64,000 nucleotides of DNA from Micavibrio_A sp964539025 (GTDB taxonomy: Bacteria > Pseudomonadota > Alphaproteobacteria > Micavibrionales > Micavibrionaceae), in contig CAZIFA010000010.1 of the NCBI GenBank assembly GCA_964539025.1, positions 1 to 64,000 of the forward strand, given 5' to 3'. A model generated the notes under the pieces. The model saw only the letters and a list, made by a program, of their open reading frames with translations, had not been told where the DNA came from and made no database searches. Positions 33,821 to 42,272 of this stretch are shown here, piece after piece. The position numbers were made by a program, and so were the translations under genes. Every line of letters begins with the position of its first letter. Position 1 is the stretch's first letter.

Positions 33821-34776
33821 ACCCCCTCCAACTCAAATTCACCGTTGCCATTCAGATATGTGGCAAAACCGCCGCCGGTCAACCACTCTTCGGCTGCCTT
33901 ATCCCCTTTTAATTTAGCATCCCAGTAGGCCAGCGCAGCAATCTTGATAATAGTTTCGTGCAAATCGCGGTTCGGGTTCTGGCCCAACTTACCCCGCGAC
34001 CCGTTATAAATCATGTGATCGCCGTCTTTGAGGATCATCAGCATTTTTTCGGCTTTGTTGGAATATTCATACACGGCCAGACGGCGTGTGTAATCAAAAC
34101 CTTCGACGGGCGATGAATCGTCTGTGCCCGTCATGTGAAAGAGTGGGCGGTCGATCCCGCCGTATATCCGGTCCGGCAATTCACCCGTTAAATGAAAGGC
34201 AGGCACGGGAGAATACAAAATCCCGGCCTTGAAACGCGGATCGGAATAATCTTGCAAAATCCCCTGCTCATCCGGGAATTGCTGGCCGCACATTACCTGC
34301 GTGGTCATCGCGCCGAACGAATGGCCGGACATGCCGATATTTTTTAGGTCGATACGACCGTTAATCTCTTCGAACTGGAACAACCATTCGGAAAAATTAT
34401 CCAACACGAACGGCACATCCATAAATCGCGCCAGCGAAGCAGAACGCGGAATAGTTGTCGCCTTGATGATATCCCACGGATGGCCGGGTTTACCTTCCCA
34501 CAACGCACTATCGGTTCCCTTATGCTGAACATGCAGAACAACATAACCACGCGCGCATAAAAAGCGCGAGATAAACGCCGCACCATCGATGCTGCCGCCG
34601 AGGCCATGACTCCACACGATGAGCGGTATATCGCGCAAAGACGATTCTTGCGGGTAATACATTTTGAGCGGAACAACACGATTGCCGCGAATGGAATCGA
34701 CCAATTCACTCCGCACCATACGCACGGGATAGGCTTCATGATCCGGCGCTATATCAGGCCGCCAGAACTGTGACAT
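33811..34776 (-). CDS. alpha/beta hydrolase, platelet-activating-factor acetylhydrolase-like
   Basis: 321 residues. PLIVWSHGLGGSIDG forms the oxyanion-hole strand. IGMSGHSFGAMTT holds the nucleophile Ser in GHSFG. MTGTDDSSPVEG supplies the acid and KDGDHMIYNG the His. The arrangement resembles PAF-acetylhydrolase/dienelactone-hydrolase-like enzymes. No signal peptide, so probably cytosolic. Its last residues and TGA stop lie in the right arm of the palindromic repeat, so the original C-terminus may have been changed by that insertion. It starts two bases after the sspB stop. Confidence 0.87.
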   Translation of the reverse strand: MSQFWRPDIAPDHEAYPVRMVRSELVDSIRGNRVVPLKMYYPQESSLRDIPLIVWSHGLGGSIDGAAFISRFLCARGYVVLHVQHKGTDSALWEGKPGHPWDIIKATTIPRSASLARFMDVPFVLDNFSEWLFQFEEINGRIDLKNIGMSGHSFGAMTTQVMCGQQFPDEQGILQDYSDPRFKAGILYSPVPAFHLTGELPDRIYGGIDRPLFHMTGTDDSSPVEGFDYTRRLAVYEYSNKAEKMLMILKDGDHMIYNGSRGKLGQNPNRDLHETIIKIAALAYWDAKLKGDKAAEEWLTGGGFATYLNGNGEFELEGVSS

Positions 34777-34778
34777 GG

Positions 34779-35276
34779 TTATTTCTTCCGGAATTTATCG
34801 AGACTGACAACTTCGCCGGTTTTCTTTTCACCGCCCTTATCGTCTGGGCCTGATGGCGGTTTGTCGTCATCATCGCCGGGGTCGGGAAAGCTGTCTTCGC
34901 CATCATCGCCCATAGGCTGAAACTGCAGCGCGAAATTGACAGACGGGTCTGCAAAAATCGTGATAGCGGAAAGCGGAATTTCCAGACGCTCGGGAACATT
35001 GTTGAACGACAACGTCACAGCCATTCTCTCTTCATCAACATCCAGATCATAGAACTGGTATTGCAAAACAATGGTCATTTCGCCGGGATAACGATCACGA
35101 AGATAGGCGGGAATTTTCACGCCCGCAAAATCGGTCATAAATGTAATGTAGAAATGATGATCGCCGGGCAATTCGCCCTCCTCGATCACTTCTTGAATGG
35201 CTTCGCGCACAACACCGCGCAAAGCGGACTCAACCATTCTGTCGTAACGTAGCGTATCTTCGTCGTCTTCGGTCAT
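34779..35276 (-). CDS. sspB: SspB-type ClpXP adaptor
   Basis: 165 residues from the ATG at 35276. The N-terminal LRYDRMVESALRGVVREAI and HHFYITFMTDFAGVKIPAYLRDRYPGEMTIVLQYQF are the SspB substrate-binding fold. A long acidic linker follows, and the C-terminal VVSLDKFRKK is the ClpX-binding tail. SspB delivers ssrA-tagged proteins to ClpXP; the ssrA gene lies about 2.2 kb away. It is coupled to the downstream hydrolase (2-base gap). Confidence 0.94.
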   Translation of the reverse strand: MTEDDEDTLRYDRMVESALRGVVREAIQEVIEEGELPGDHHFYITFMTDFAGVKIPAYLRDRYPGEMTIVLQYQFYDLDVDEERMAVTLSFNNVPERLEIPLSAITIFADPSVNFALQFQPMGDDGEDSFPDPGDDDDKPPSGPDDKGGEKKTGEVVSLDKFRKK

Positions 35277-35423
35277 GTCTATTGGTCGCAAGATTGGGGT
35301 GGAAAATCAAGAGGTTCGTTTGGAATGACCACGGCGGTTGCCGAATCATGCCCCAGACTCGCATTCGCTCCTTCGTTTTTCCAGAAGTTTTTTCGCATCA
35401 CGGCGTGTTTCGTCCACAGATCC

Positions 35424-37421
35424 TTATTGCACGGGCAGCATATCGTTGCCGCCCATGATGGCCTGCGGGATAGAGGTCTGCTGGCGCATCAGGCTGTAAT
35501 CCGAGCGTTTCTTGAATTCCGCCATTTTGGCGAAGACTTCTTTCAACTTTATGGAATTGCCTGTCTCAAGATAGAGTTTTGCGACTTCTCCGTAATAATC
35601 CATCGCCGTCGGCGTCGTGTACATGAAATTCAGCCCCGGTTCCAGAACGGCAAGCAGTTCTTCGTCGGATTTGCCCCGCTCACGGTAAATACGCAATAAA
35701 TCCATTCGCGCGCCTATATGCAGCGGATCGAGCTTTAGTGTCTTCTCGTAATATTCTATTTCCGAGGGCGTATCCTTGGGAATAACTGACGGGCGGACGA
35801 GCGATTGAATCTTGCCCATATAATAATAGGCGGTCGCTGCACGCGGATTGATGGCGAGTGCATCGTTCATGTAACCAACCGCCTGATCGTATAATTTCTT
35901 TTGCTGTTCTTCGTTCAGCGAGCTTTTCCTATCGGCAAGAATCGCGACCGGAACGTTCACCGCAAAAAGATAAGTGCGAAAATTCAGCCCTTGTGACACA
36001 CGGCCCGCCATATTGATGTTTTTGGCAAAGCCATCCATATTTTGCGCAAATAGATCGTCGCGCGCCTTACCGGCCAGATATTCGCCGCCCATGATGCTGA
36101 TACACAGCCAGCCGAGCATAAGAAACGGCAATGCTAGAAGCGCCTTGTTAACGCCGGGCGGTGCATTTTCCGGCATGATTGTGATACGGACTTCTTCGCC
36201 GATCACGCGGCCCGTGACTAAAAACCAGATGGACAGCAAAAGTCCCGTCATCATCAGAATGGATAGATTGTAATGATTGAAACTGACGTGGCTTTGCGCG
36301 ACCATCGCCACAAGCGCCGCAAAAATACTGCACACGATAATCCGGTCCTGTGTTTTATCCTCTTTCAGTTTTTTGAGCGCGACAAAAGTTCGCAAGGCAG
36401 CAGCAAAAACGAACGCATAAAACAGTAACGGCCCCATGATGCCGAGTTCCGCCCAGAATTGCAGCGGATCATTGTGCGCCAAGAACACACCATCGGCTTC
36501 CGTCGGCTGGCGATATTCGGGATAGTAAAGGAAATAAGTGCCGATGCCTGTGCCGAGCAGCGGACGATCCTTGATCATATTGATAGTGGAAGTCCAGATA
36601 TCGATGCGGTTGTTGGTGACATTTTCTTCCATGCTCACCGTGCCAAGAAGGCGCGTGCCGATATCATAGCGTTTTTGCACACCCGCCTGCATCAGGCCGT
36701 AAAAGGCAAGGCCGCTCAAGACAATGATCATCAGCGATTTTCGTTTCGCTTTCACTTGCGGCCACAACAGGACAAGAAAGAACAAGATACCCGGAACAAA
36801 AGCAAAGATTGGGCCACGCGATATGGTCGCGGCGATACCGCAGACAAGCAATACCGCAAGACCGACAGCGAGCTTATGCTCGGTTTTAGGTCTATCGGCA
36901 ACAACCCAACCCAGCGCACAGAAAAGCGCCAGGCTGAACAACGCGCCCAGCGAAGACGGATCGGCCAGCGGATGTCGCGCTTGCCCATGAAAATAATTGT
37001 TCAAGAAGAAAAACTGAATCACCGCCCAAAGCGATAGAATCGCAAACAGACACGCCATAGGCTTTGCCAATTTTTTGAAATACGTTTCGTTGCCCGCCAT
37101 GATGCCGCCAAAAAATGTCAGCGGCAGGACGGAAAAGAAACAAACGCCGGTCAAACTAATCGGCTTGACCTCGGACCAGAACACGCTGACCACGATCAAA
37201 AGCCAGAAAAGTCCCGCAAACGCGAGGACAAGAGAACGCGGCAACGGCCAGCCCTGTTTTAAATCGCGCAGCAACATCGTATAGGTCCAGCCGAACAGCA
37301 AAAACACCGCGCCAACAAAAAACTGGATCTGCCAATCATTGATGGGGTAGATCGAACAAACGAAAGCCAGGAACCATAAAATGGCGGGAAATAAAAACGA
37401 ACGGGCTGAATTTTCTGTCAT
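35424..37421 (-). CDS. O-antigen ligase-like membrane protein with C-terminal TPR-like domain
   Basis: 665 residues from the ATG at 37421. Residues 8-430 hold about twelve membrane segments. The Wzy_C loop includes NRIDIWTSTINMIKDRPLLGTGIGTYF and HNDPLQFWAELGIMG. After a final membrane segment, residues 450-665 form a soluble region with TPR-like units (YDQAVGYMNDALAINPRAATAYYYMGKIQ; EIEYYEKTLKLDPLHIGARMDLLRIYRERG). Wzy_C proteins with TPR tails act as ligases or protein O-glycosyltransferases; which applies is not clear. It is 26 kb from the polysaccharide locus and alone. Confidence 0.85.
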   Translation of the reverse strand: MTENSARSFLFPAILWFLAFVCSIYPINDWQIQFFVGAVFLLFGWTYTMLLRDLKQGWPLPRSLVLAFAGLFWLLIVVSVFWSEVKPISLTGVCFFSVLPLTFFGGIMAGNETYFKKLAKPMACLFAILSLWAVIQFFFLNNYFHGQARHPLADPSSLGALFSLALFCALGWVVADRPKTEHKLAVGLAVLLVCGIAATISRGPIFAFVPGILFFLVLLWPQVKAKRKSLMIIVLSGLAFYGLMQAGVQKRYDIGTRLLGTVSMEENVTNNRIDIWTSTINMIKDRPLLGTGIGTYFLYYPEYRQPTEADGVFLAHNDPLQFWAELGIMGPLLFYAFVFAAALRTFVALKKLKEDKTQDRIIVCSIFAALVAMVAQSHVSFNHYNLSILMMTGLLLSIWFLVTGRVIGEEVRITIMPENAPPGVNKALLALPFLMLGWLCISIMGGEYLAGKARDDLFAQNMDGFAKNINMAGRVSQGLNFRTYLFAVNVPVAILADRKSSLNEEQQKKLYDQAVGYMNDALAINPRAATAYYYMGKIQSLVRPSVIPKDTPSEIEYYEKTLKLDPLHIGARMDLLRIYRERGKSDEELLAVLEPGLNFMYTTPTAMDYYGEVAKLYLETGNSIKLKEVFAKMAEFKKRSDYSLMRQQTSIPQAIMGGNDMLPVQ

Positions 37422-37462
37422 GAGGGTTACTGTCCCCTGCCCGAAAATCGCCGTCAACCGCC

Positions 37463-37491
37463 AAAGAAAAAGCCCGCTAAGTTACGGGCTT
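37463..37491 (-). terminator. intrinsic terminator of ssrA
   Basis: On the minus strand AAGCCCG and CGGGCTT (37485-37491 with 37470-37476) form a 7-bp stem with an 8-base loop, followed by TTTCTTT. It lies just after the coding piece of the tmRNA. Confidence 0.85.
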
Positions 37492-37501
37492 AAAAATAGA
37501 A

Positions 37502-37899
37502 ATGGGCGGTATTCTGTTGCGAGGAACCGCCCGAACCCCACCTACAGTTGTCTAGACCGTAGGGATTGATTTGTAGCTACTAACTATAGTCGCTTATTAG
37601 GCGGCAATAGCAACAGCAACCGTTTGGTTGTTGTCATTCGCTACGACGAAGTTATCGTTGGCATTTAATTGCCTGACCCATTACGGCGGTATCATGCCGA
37701 ACGCCGAAAATCACCTTTATCACGCGTGTCGATCCTGTTTCAGCCCCGCCTGGAATTTGCCCTTTTAAATCGTTAATGTTGGTTAGCTAGCTAACAGCAT
37801 TAAGAGCAAATTTGGTGGAGCTGCCGGGCACTGCCCCCGGGTCCACGACGCTTATTCCGTAACCACGTTTAGCGTCATAACGGGCCCGAAGGCCCGCAT
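37502..37899 (-). ncRNA. ssrA: permuted two-piece tmRNA
   Basis: Transcribed leftwards, the acceptor piece comes first (about 37899-37813): it ends CCCGGCAGCTCCACCA and contains GACGCT/AGCGTC and GGGCC-TTCG-GGCCC hairpins. After a 65-base intervening segment the coding piece starts at 37747 with GGGGCTGAAACAGGATCGAC. GGGGCTG pairs with CAGCTCC to make the acceptor stem, including the G3-U70 wobble that marks alanine identity. The tag frame runs 37662-37600, starts ANDNF, repeats ANDN and ends AVAIAA before two TAA stops; 21 residues if the first Ala is the resume codon. A GGGCGGT/ACCGCCC stem ends the piece near 37502. The permuted layout is the alphaproteobacterial type. Outer ends are approximate. 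Confidence 0.95.
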
Positions 37900-37903
37900 C
37901 TTC

Positions 37904-37932
37904 AATATAGGCTAAAATCGTTAAAATATCAA
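37904..37932 (-). promoter_or_regulatory. ssrA promoter
   Basis: TTGATA (37927-37932) and TATATT (37904-37909) on the minus strand are separated by exactly 17 bases, each with one mismatch to consensus. The start near 37898 coincides with the predicted 5' end of the acceptor piece. Confidence 0.75.
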
Positions 37933-38039
37933 GGTTTTGGCTGTGCTGGCCAGAATCCCGTGAATGGACTGTAATAGCAGGTGAAATCGGCGGGCAAAAT
38001 CCGCTAAGATCATGCCAGATTCTAAGAAAGGCCTCGCCC

Positions 38040-38834
38040 ATGAAGCAATATCACGATTTGATGCGCCGCGTTCTCGAAGAAGGCGCGAAAAAGGAAGACC
38101 GCACCGGTACCGGCACAATCTCCGTGTTCGGCCACCAGATGCGCTTTGACCTCGCCGAAGGCTTCCCGATGGTCACGACAAAAAAGCTTCATTTGAAATC
38201 AATCGTGCATGAACTGATCTGGTTCCTCAAAGGCGATACGAATATCAAATATCTGAACGACAACGGCGTGCGCATATGGAACGAATGGGCGGACGAAAAC
38301 GGCGATCTCGGCCCTGTTTACGGGCATCAGTGGAGAAGCTGGGCTTGCGCCGATGGCCGCACGGTCGATCAAATTTCGAATGTGATCGAACGCATCAAAA
38401 CCAATCCGGATGACCGCCGCCTGATCGTTTCGGCGTGGAACGTAGGCGAGATTCCCAAAATGGCGTTGCCGCCCTGCCACGCATTTTTCCAGTTCTATGT
38501 CGCAGACGGCAAGCTTTCATGCCAATTGTACCAACGCTCCGCCGATATCTTCCTCGGCGTGCCGTTCAACATCGCCTCTTACGCTTTGCTCACCTTGATG
38601 GTAGCCCAAGTCTGTGGCCTGAAACCCGGTGAGTTTATTCACACGTTCGGCGACGCGCATATCTACACAAATCATATGGAGCAAGTGAACGAGCAATTGT
38701 CACGCAAACCCTTCCCGCTCCCCGAAATGCACCTTAACCCGCATGTGAAGAGCATCTTTGATTTCAAATTCGAGGATTTCGAACTGGTCGGCTACGAAGC
38801 CCACCCGCACATCAAGGGCGCGGTGGCGGTTTGA
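38040..38834 (+). CDS. thyA: thymidylate synthase
   Basis: 264 residues, the E. coli-type length. MALPPCHAFFQFYV places the catalytic cysteine at residue 146. CQLYQRSADIFLGVPFNIASYALL is the folate/dUMP-binding signature, and YEAHPHIKGAVAV is the conserved C-terminus. It methylates dUMP using methylenetetrahydrofolate, yielding dihydrofolate. The stop overlaps the folA start, so synthesis of the two enzymes is coupled. It is divergent from ssrA. Confidence 0.98.
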   Translation: MKQYHDLMRRVLEEGAKKEDRTGTGTISVFGHQMRFDLAEGFPMVTTKKLHLKSIVHELIWFLKGDTNIKYLNDNGVRIWNEWADENGDLGPVYGHQWRSWACADGRTVDQISNVIERIKTNPDDRRLIVSAWNVGEIPKMALPPCHAFFQFYVADGKLSCQLYQRSADIFLGVPFNIASYALLTLMVAQVCGLKPGEFIHTFGDAHIYTNHMEQVNEQLSRKPFPLPEMHLNPHVKSIFDFKFEDFELVGYEAHPHIKGAVAV

Positions 38835-39313
38835 CCAAGCCTGTCATCTCCCTCGTTGTGGCCGCCGCCGATAACAATGTCATCGGCAAGGACAATGCCA
38901 TGCCGTGGCATATTACCGAAGATTTCAAGCATTTCAAAAACGTGACGATTGGCAAGCCCTGCATCATGGGCCGCAAGACATTCGAGAGCATTCTGGCGCA
39001 GCTTGGTAAACCCCTGCCCGGTCGCGTCAACATCATCGTGTCCCGCAAGAATTATCAACATGAGGGCGCGATCACCTGCAAAGACCTCGATGAAGCCATC
39101 GACCAAGCCGCAAAAACCGTCACGGATGAAATCTGTATCATCGGCGGCGCACAGATTTACGCGCAGGCCATCGAACGCGCCGATAAAATCCACTTAACGC
39201 GCGTGCACCAATCCCCCGAAGGCGATGCATTCTTCCCCGCGCTCGGGACCGAGTGGAAAGAAATCTCCCGCGACGACCGCGAAGGGTTTAGTTTTCTGAC
39301 TTACACAAAATAA
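38831..39313 (+). CDS. folA: dihydrofolate reductase
   Basis: 160 residues from a TTG overlapping the thyA stop (TTGA). ISLVVAAADNNVIGKDNAMPWHITEDFKHFK contains the folate-binding Trp and an acidic residue. GRKTFESI and IIVSRKNY are NADPH contacts, and CIIGGAQIYAQAIE is the second signature. It regenerates tetrahydrofolate consumed by ThyA. The C-terminus ends 7 bases before a palindromic repeat. Confidence 0.96.
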   Translation: MTKPVISLVVAAADNNVIGKDNAMPWHITEDFKHFKNVTIGKPCIMGRKTFESILAQLGKPLPGRVNIIVSRKNYQHEGAITCKDLDEAIDQAAKTVTDEICIIGGAQIYAQAIERADKIHLTRVHQSPEGDAFFPALGTEWKEISRDDREGFSFLTYTK

Positions 39314-39319
39314 CTCACT

Positions 39320-39407
39320 GTCATCCCGAGCGAAGCCGAGGGATATTTGGCCTTTATCGGGAGTCCATAGATCCCTCCACTCCGCCTGCGGCTCCGGTCG
39401 GGATGAC
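39320..39407. repeat. intergenic palindromic repeat, family A copy 2
   Basis: Outer arms GTCATCCCGA (39320-39329) and TCGGGATGAC (39398-39407) are exact inverse complements; inner GAGGGAT (39338-39344) pairs with ATCCCTC (39371-39377). It shares the outer motif and the following GAGCGnAGC with copy 1 at 33756. Lying between convergent folA and a GNAT gene, it could also act as a terminator. Confidence 0.85.
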
Positions 39408-39430
39408 AATAAAGACTTTTCGTTTAAAGT

Positions 39431-39937
39431 TTATGTAAGATCGTAAACCAGCAATTCACACAAAATCCCGTTTTCCGTGACATCGCGGACGTGGTTGAAT
39501 CCTACCGACTTGGAACAATTCAACGCGGCAAGATTGGTTTTGTCATGGCAGATGTAGCAATGACGTTCGTCCGGGAAGAGCGATAGAGCAACGGATTTCA
39601 AATATTCCGTCATCATCTGCTGTCCTAATCCTTTTTTAAGACAGGCAGGATCACCGATAAACAGGTCAATACTGATGCCGTCCGTTAAACCAACCTCTGC
39701 CGCATAATCTGGATAGGAAAGATTTTTATAGGATTGGATTTTTCCGAAAGCCTGCCCATCCATTAAAGCTATATGGGAAAAGGTTGGTTCGATGCCTTCG
39801 ACGCGCGTTGTAAATTTATGGATAACCTGTTCCAGAGAAATAGAAACGGGTTGATAAAATTTTCGCATATGCGGCTGGTTCAGCCATTCGCATAGCATGG
39901 GGAAATCATTTTTGGACAATGGCCTGAAATCAATCAT
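39431..39937 (-). CDS. GNAT family N-acetyltransferase, AAC(6')/RimJ-like
   Basis: 168 residues. MIDFRPLSKNDFPMLCEWLNQPHMRKFY is the N-terminus typical of the AAC(6')/siderophore-acetylase subgroup (Acetyltransf_8). SIDLFIGDPACLKKGLGQQMMTEYLKSVA is the acetyl-CoA-binding motif, and LAALNCSKSVGFNHVRDV the C-terminal motif. The acceptor is unknown; aminoglycoside activity is possible but not implied. Single gene. Confidence 0.9.
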   Translation of the reverse strand: MIDFRPLSKNDFPMLCEWLNQPHMRKFYQPVSISLEQVIHKFTTRVEGIEPTFSHIALMDGQAFGKIQSYKNLSYPDYAAEVGLTDGISIDLFIGDPACLKKGLGQQMMTEYLKSVALSLFPDERHCYICHDKTNLAALNCSKSVGFNHVRDVTENGILCELLVYDLT

Positions 39938-39990
39938 CTTAAAACACCCCGTTGTAGATAAAATGCGCGCACAGACCTTGGTGTATCGAA

Positions 39991-41031
39991 TTATCCAAGC
40001 GTATCGATAAACCTGTGAACAATTTGTGCATAACTTTCATGCGCTGTGCGATTTCCGGCATCGGAATCCGCCCTGATTTTTCCATTTAGCGGCACCTCAC
40101 CCAAAAACGGAACATTGCGTATCACAGCTTCTTTTTGCGCGCCGCCATGGCCGAAAATATCGTCTTTATGGCCGCAATTTGGGCAACAATATACCGACAT
40201 ATTTTCAATCAATCCCAATATCTTCACGCCTGTCTTTTCAAACATCGCTATAGCTTTACGCGCATCTATCAATGCTAGATCCTGCGGTGTGCTCACAATC
40301 ACCGCGCCAGTGACAGGTACTTTTTGCGCGAGGGTGAGTTGCACATCGCCCGTTCCGGGGGGCATATCGATGATCAAAAAATCAGGATTAGGCGTATCGT
40401 AAGTCCAATCGACATCGCGCAGCATCTGGTAGAACGCTGTCTGCACCATCGGCCCGCGCCAGATCATCGGTTTTTCTTCTTCGACCAGAAAACCCATCGA
40501 CATCACGCGCATGCCATGCGCGGACAGCGGGATAATTTTTCCCTTATCGTTCGTTTCCGGTTTTTTACCGGACAATCCGGTCAGCCTCGGCACAGACGGC
40601 CCGTAAATATCCGCATCGAGCAGCGCGACCTTGTATCCTTTCGCGGCCAGTTCGGCGGCTAGGTTGAACGCGACCGTGGATTTACCCACCCCGCCCTTGC
40701 CGCTGGCCACCGCGATCACATGTTTGAACGGCAGTGTGAGCGGCGGATTTTTGTTCATCCCGTGCGGATCGTTCGCCGCTGGCTGGCGCTCGGCGGTCAG
40801 AATGACGGAAACGTCTTTTATTCCGGAAATAGAACGAACGGCTTTTTCGGCGGCGGCGCGCAAGGGTTCCATCGCCGCGCCCATCGCCGGATCGACCTCC
40901 AGCGCAAACAAAACATCCTTGGCCGCGCTGACCTGTAGCCCGCTTACCATGTTCAAGGACACAATATCGCCGCCGTCCGTTTTCACGGTGCGCAAGACGT
41001 CCAGAATTTTGTTCCTGATATCAGTCGTCAA
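39991..41031 (-). CDS. apbC: Mrp/ApbC iron-sulfur cluster carrier ATPase
   Basis: 346 residues. The N-terminal MIP18-like domain is degenerate (1-85). Then IAVASGKGGVGKSTVAFNLA is the deviant Walker A, LLDADIYGPSVPRL and IIDMPPGTGDVQL follow, and MSVYCCPNCGHKDDIFG has the CxxC cluster site near the C-terminus. It transfers Fe-S clusters to apoproteins in the cytosol. It is divergent from hflK. Confidence 0.95.
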   Translation of the reverse strand: MTTDIRNKILDVLRTVKTDGGDIVSLNMVSGLQVSAAKDVLFALEVDPAMGAAMEPLRAAAEKAVRSISGIKDVSVILTAERQPAANDPHGMNKNPPLTLPFKHVIAVASGKGGVGKSTVAFNLAAELAAKGYKVALLDADIYGPSVPRLTGLSGKKPETNDKGKIIPLSAHGMRVMSMGFLVEEEKPMIWRGPMVQTAFYQMLRDVDWTYDTPNPDFLIIDMPPGTGDVQLTLAQKVPVTGAVIVSTPQDLALIDARKAIAMFEKTGVKILGLIENMSVYCCPNCGHKDDIFGHGGAQKEAVIRNVPFLGEVPLNGKIRADSDAGNRTAHESYAQIVHRFIDTLG

Positions 41032-41119
41032 AAGCTTGTCCCTGCCTATAAAAAGCCGCTATTGTTATCAAACATTACATCACGCCGCGCAATGAAAAAC
41101 GGAATTTAGGAAATAGATC

Positions 41120-42271
41120 ATGCCTTGGGACGATAATAACGGGAGTAAAGGACGCAATCCTTGGGGTACTGGTCCAAGCGGTCCGGGTCGGAAAAACCCG
41201 TGGGGCGGTGGTGGCAACGACAATCGCGGCAACGGGCCTGAACAACCGGACCTTGATGATATTCTGTCCCGCATACAAGACGGAATGAAAGATTTCTTCC
41301 CCGGCAATTTCGGTGGCGGCAAAATCATTCTAGCCGGCGTTATTGCATTGATTGCTCTATGGCTGGCCAGCGGACTTTACACGATCAATCCCGGTGAACA
41401 CGCCGTGGTCAAGCGTTTTGGCGCGTGGAACCGCACGGTGGACACCGAAGGTTTGAAATACCGTTTTCCGGCACCTATCGAGGATATGAACAAATTCAAC
41501 GTCAATGAAATCCGCACCATGAATATCGGCTTTACTGCCGCTGGCGGCGGACGAAATGCGTCGGCAGGGCGCGATGTACCGGATGAAAGCCTGATGCTGA
41601 CGTCCGACTTCAACATCGTCGATCTGGATTTCGTCGTGCAGTGGAATATCTCATCGGCCGAAGATTTCGTCTTCAACATCGAAAGCCCGGAAAACACGCT
41701 GCGCAAAGTAGCGCAGAGTGCAATCCGCGAAGTCGTCGGTCAGACGCGCATGTTCCAGATCATCACGACAGAGCGCGGTGCTGTCGCAGAAAACGCCAAG
41801 ACGATCATGCAAAAAATTCTCGATGATTATAAATCGGGGATCAATATCACGCAGGTGCTGATAAACTCGGCCGAAGTACATCCTGATGTTCAAAATGCAT
41901 TCCAAGATGTGCAGTCGGCCAAACAAGACGCTGAGGATGTGCAAAACCGTGCGCAGGCTTATCGCGAAGACATCATCCCAAAAGCCCGCGGCGCAGCGAC
42001 CCGCGTGATACAGGAATCGCAAGCCTACAAACAATCAGTTATCGCCCGCGCAACTGGCGATGCTGATCGTTTCAACTCAGTGCTAACCGCATATCAGAGC
42101 GGGCAGGATGTAACCAAAGAACGTATGTATATCGAAACGATGGAAGCCGTGCTGAAAAATGCGCAAAAGATCATCATGGATGATACTGGTGGCAAAGGCG
42201 TTGTGCCTTACCTACCGTTACCCGAAATGAATCGTCCGGCAAAAGCCGAAACCAAGGCACAGGGACAGTAA
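41120..42271 (+). CDS. hflK: FtsH protease modulator HflK
   Basis: 383 residues. A Gly/Asn/Pro-rich cytoplasmic N-terminus (PWDDNNGSKGRNPWG) precedes one membrane segment (about 72-92) and a periplasmic SPFH/Band7 domain (INPGEHAVVKRFGAWNRTVDTEGLKYRFP), then a coiled coil. HflK and HflC form a large cage around FtsH in the inner membrane. It is followed one base later by hflC. Confidence 0.96.
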   Translation: MPWDDNNGSKGRNPWGTGPSGPGRKNPWGGGGNDNRGNGPEQPDLDDILSRIQDGMKDFFPGNFGGGKIILAGVIALIALWLASGLYTINPGEHAVVKRFGAWNRTVDTEGLKYRFPAPIEDMNKFNVNEIRTMNIGFTAAGGGRNASAGRDVPDESLMLTSDFNIVDLDFVVQWNISSAEDFVFNIESPENTLRKVAQSAIREVVGQTRMFQIITTERGAVAENAKTIMQKILDDYKSGINITQVLINSAEVHPDVQNAFQDVQSAKQDAEDVQNRAQAYREDIIPKARGAATRVIQESQAYKQSVIARATGDADRFNSVLTAYQSGQDVTKERMYIETMEAVLKNAQKIIMDDTGGKGVVPYLPLPEMNRPAKAETKAQGQ

Positions 42272-42272
42272 T

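Noticed and set aside
37787..38041. 84-codon open frame on the minus strand upstream of thyA
   Set aside because: It lies over the tmRNA acceptor piece and its promoter; the RNA structure explains the sequence.
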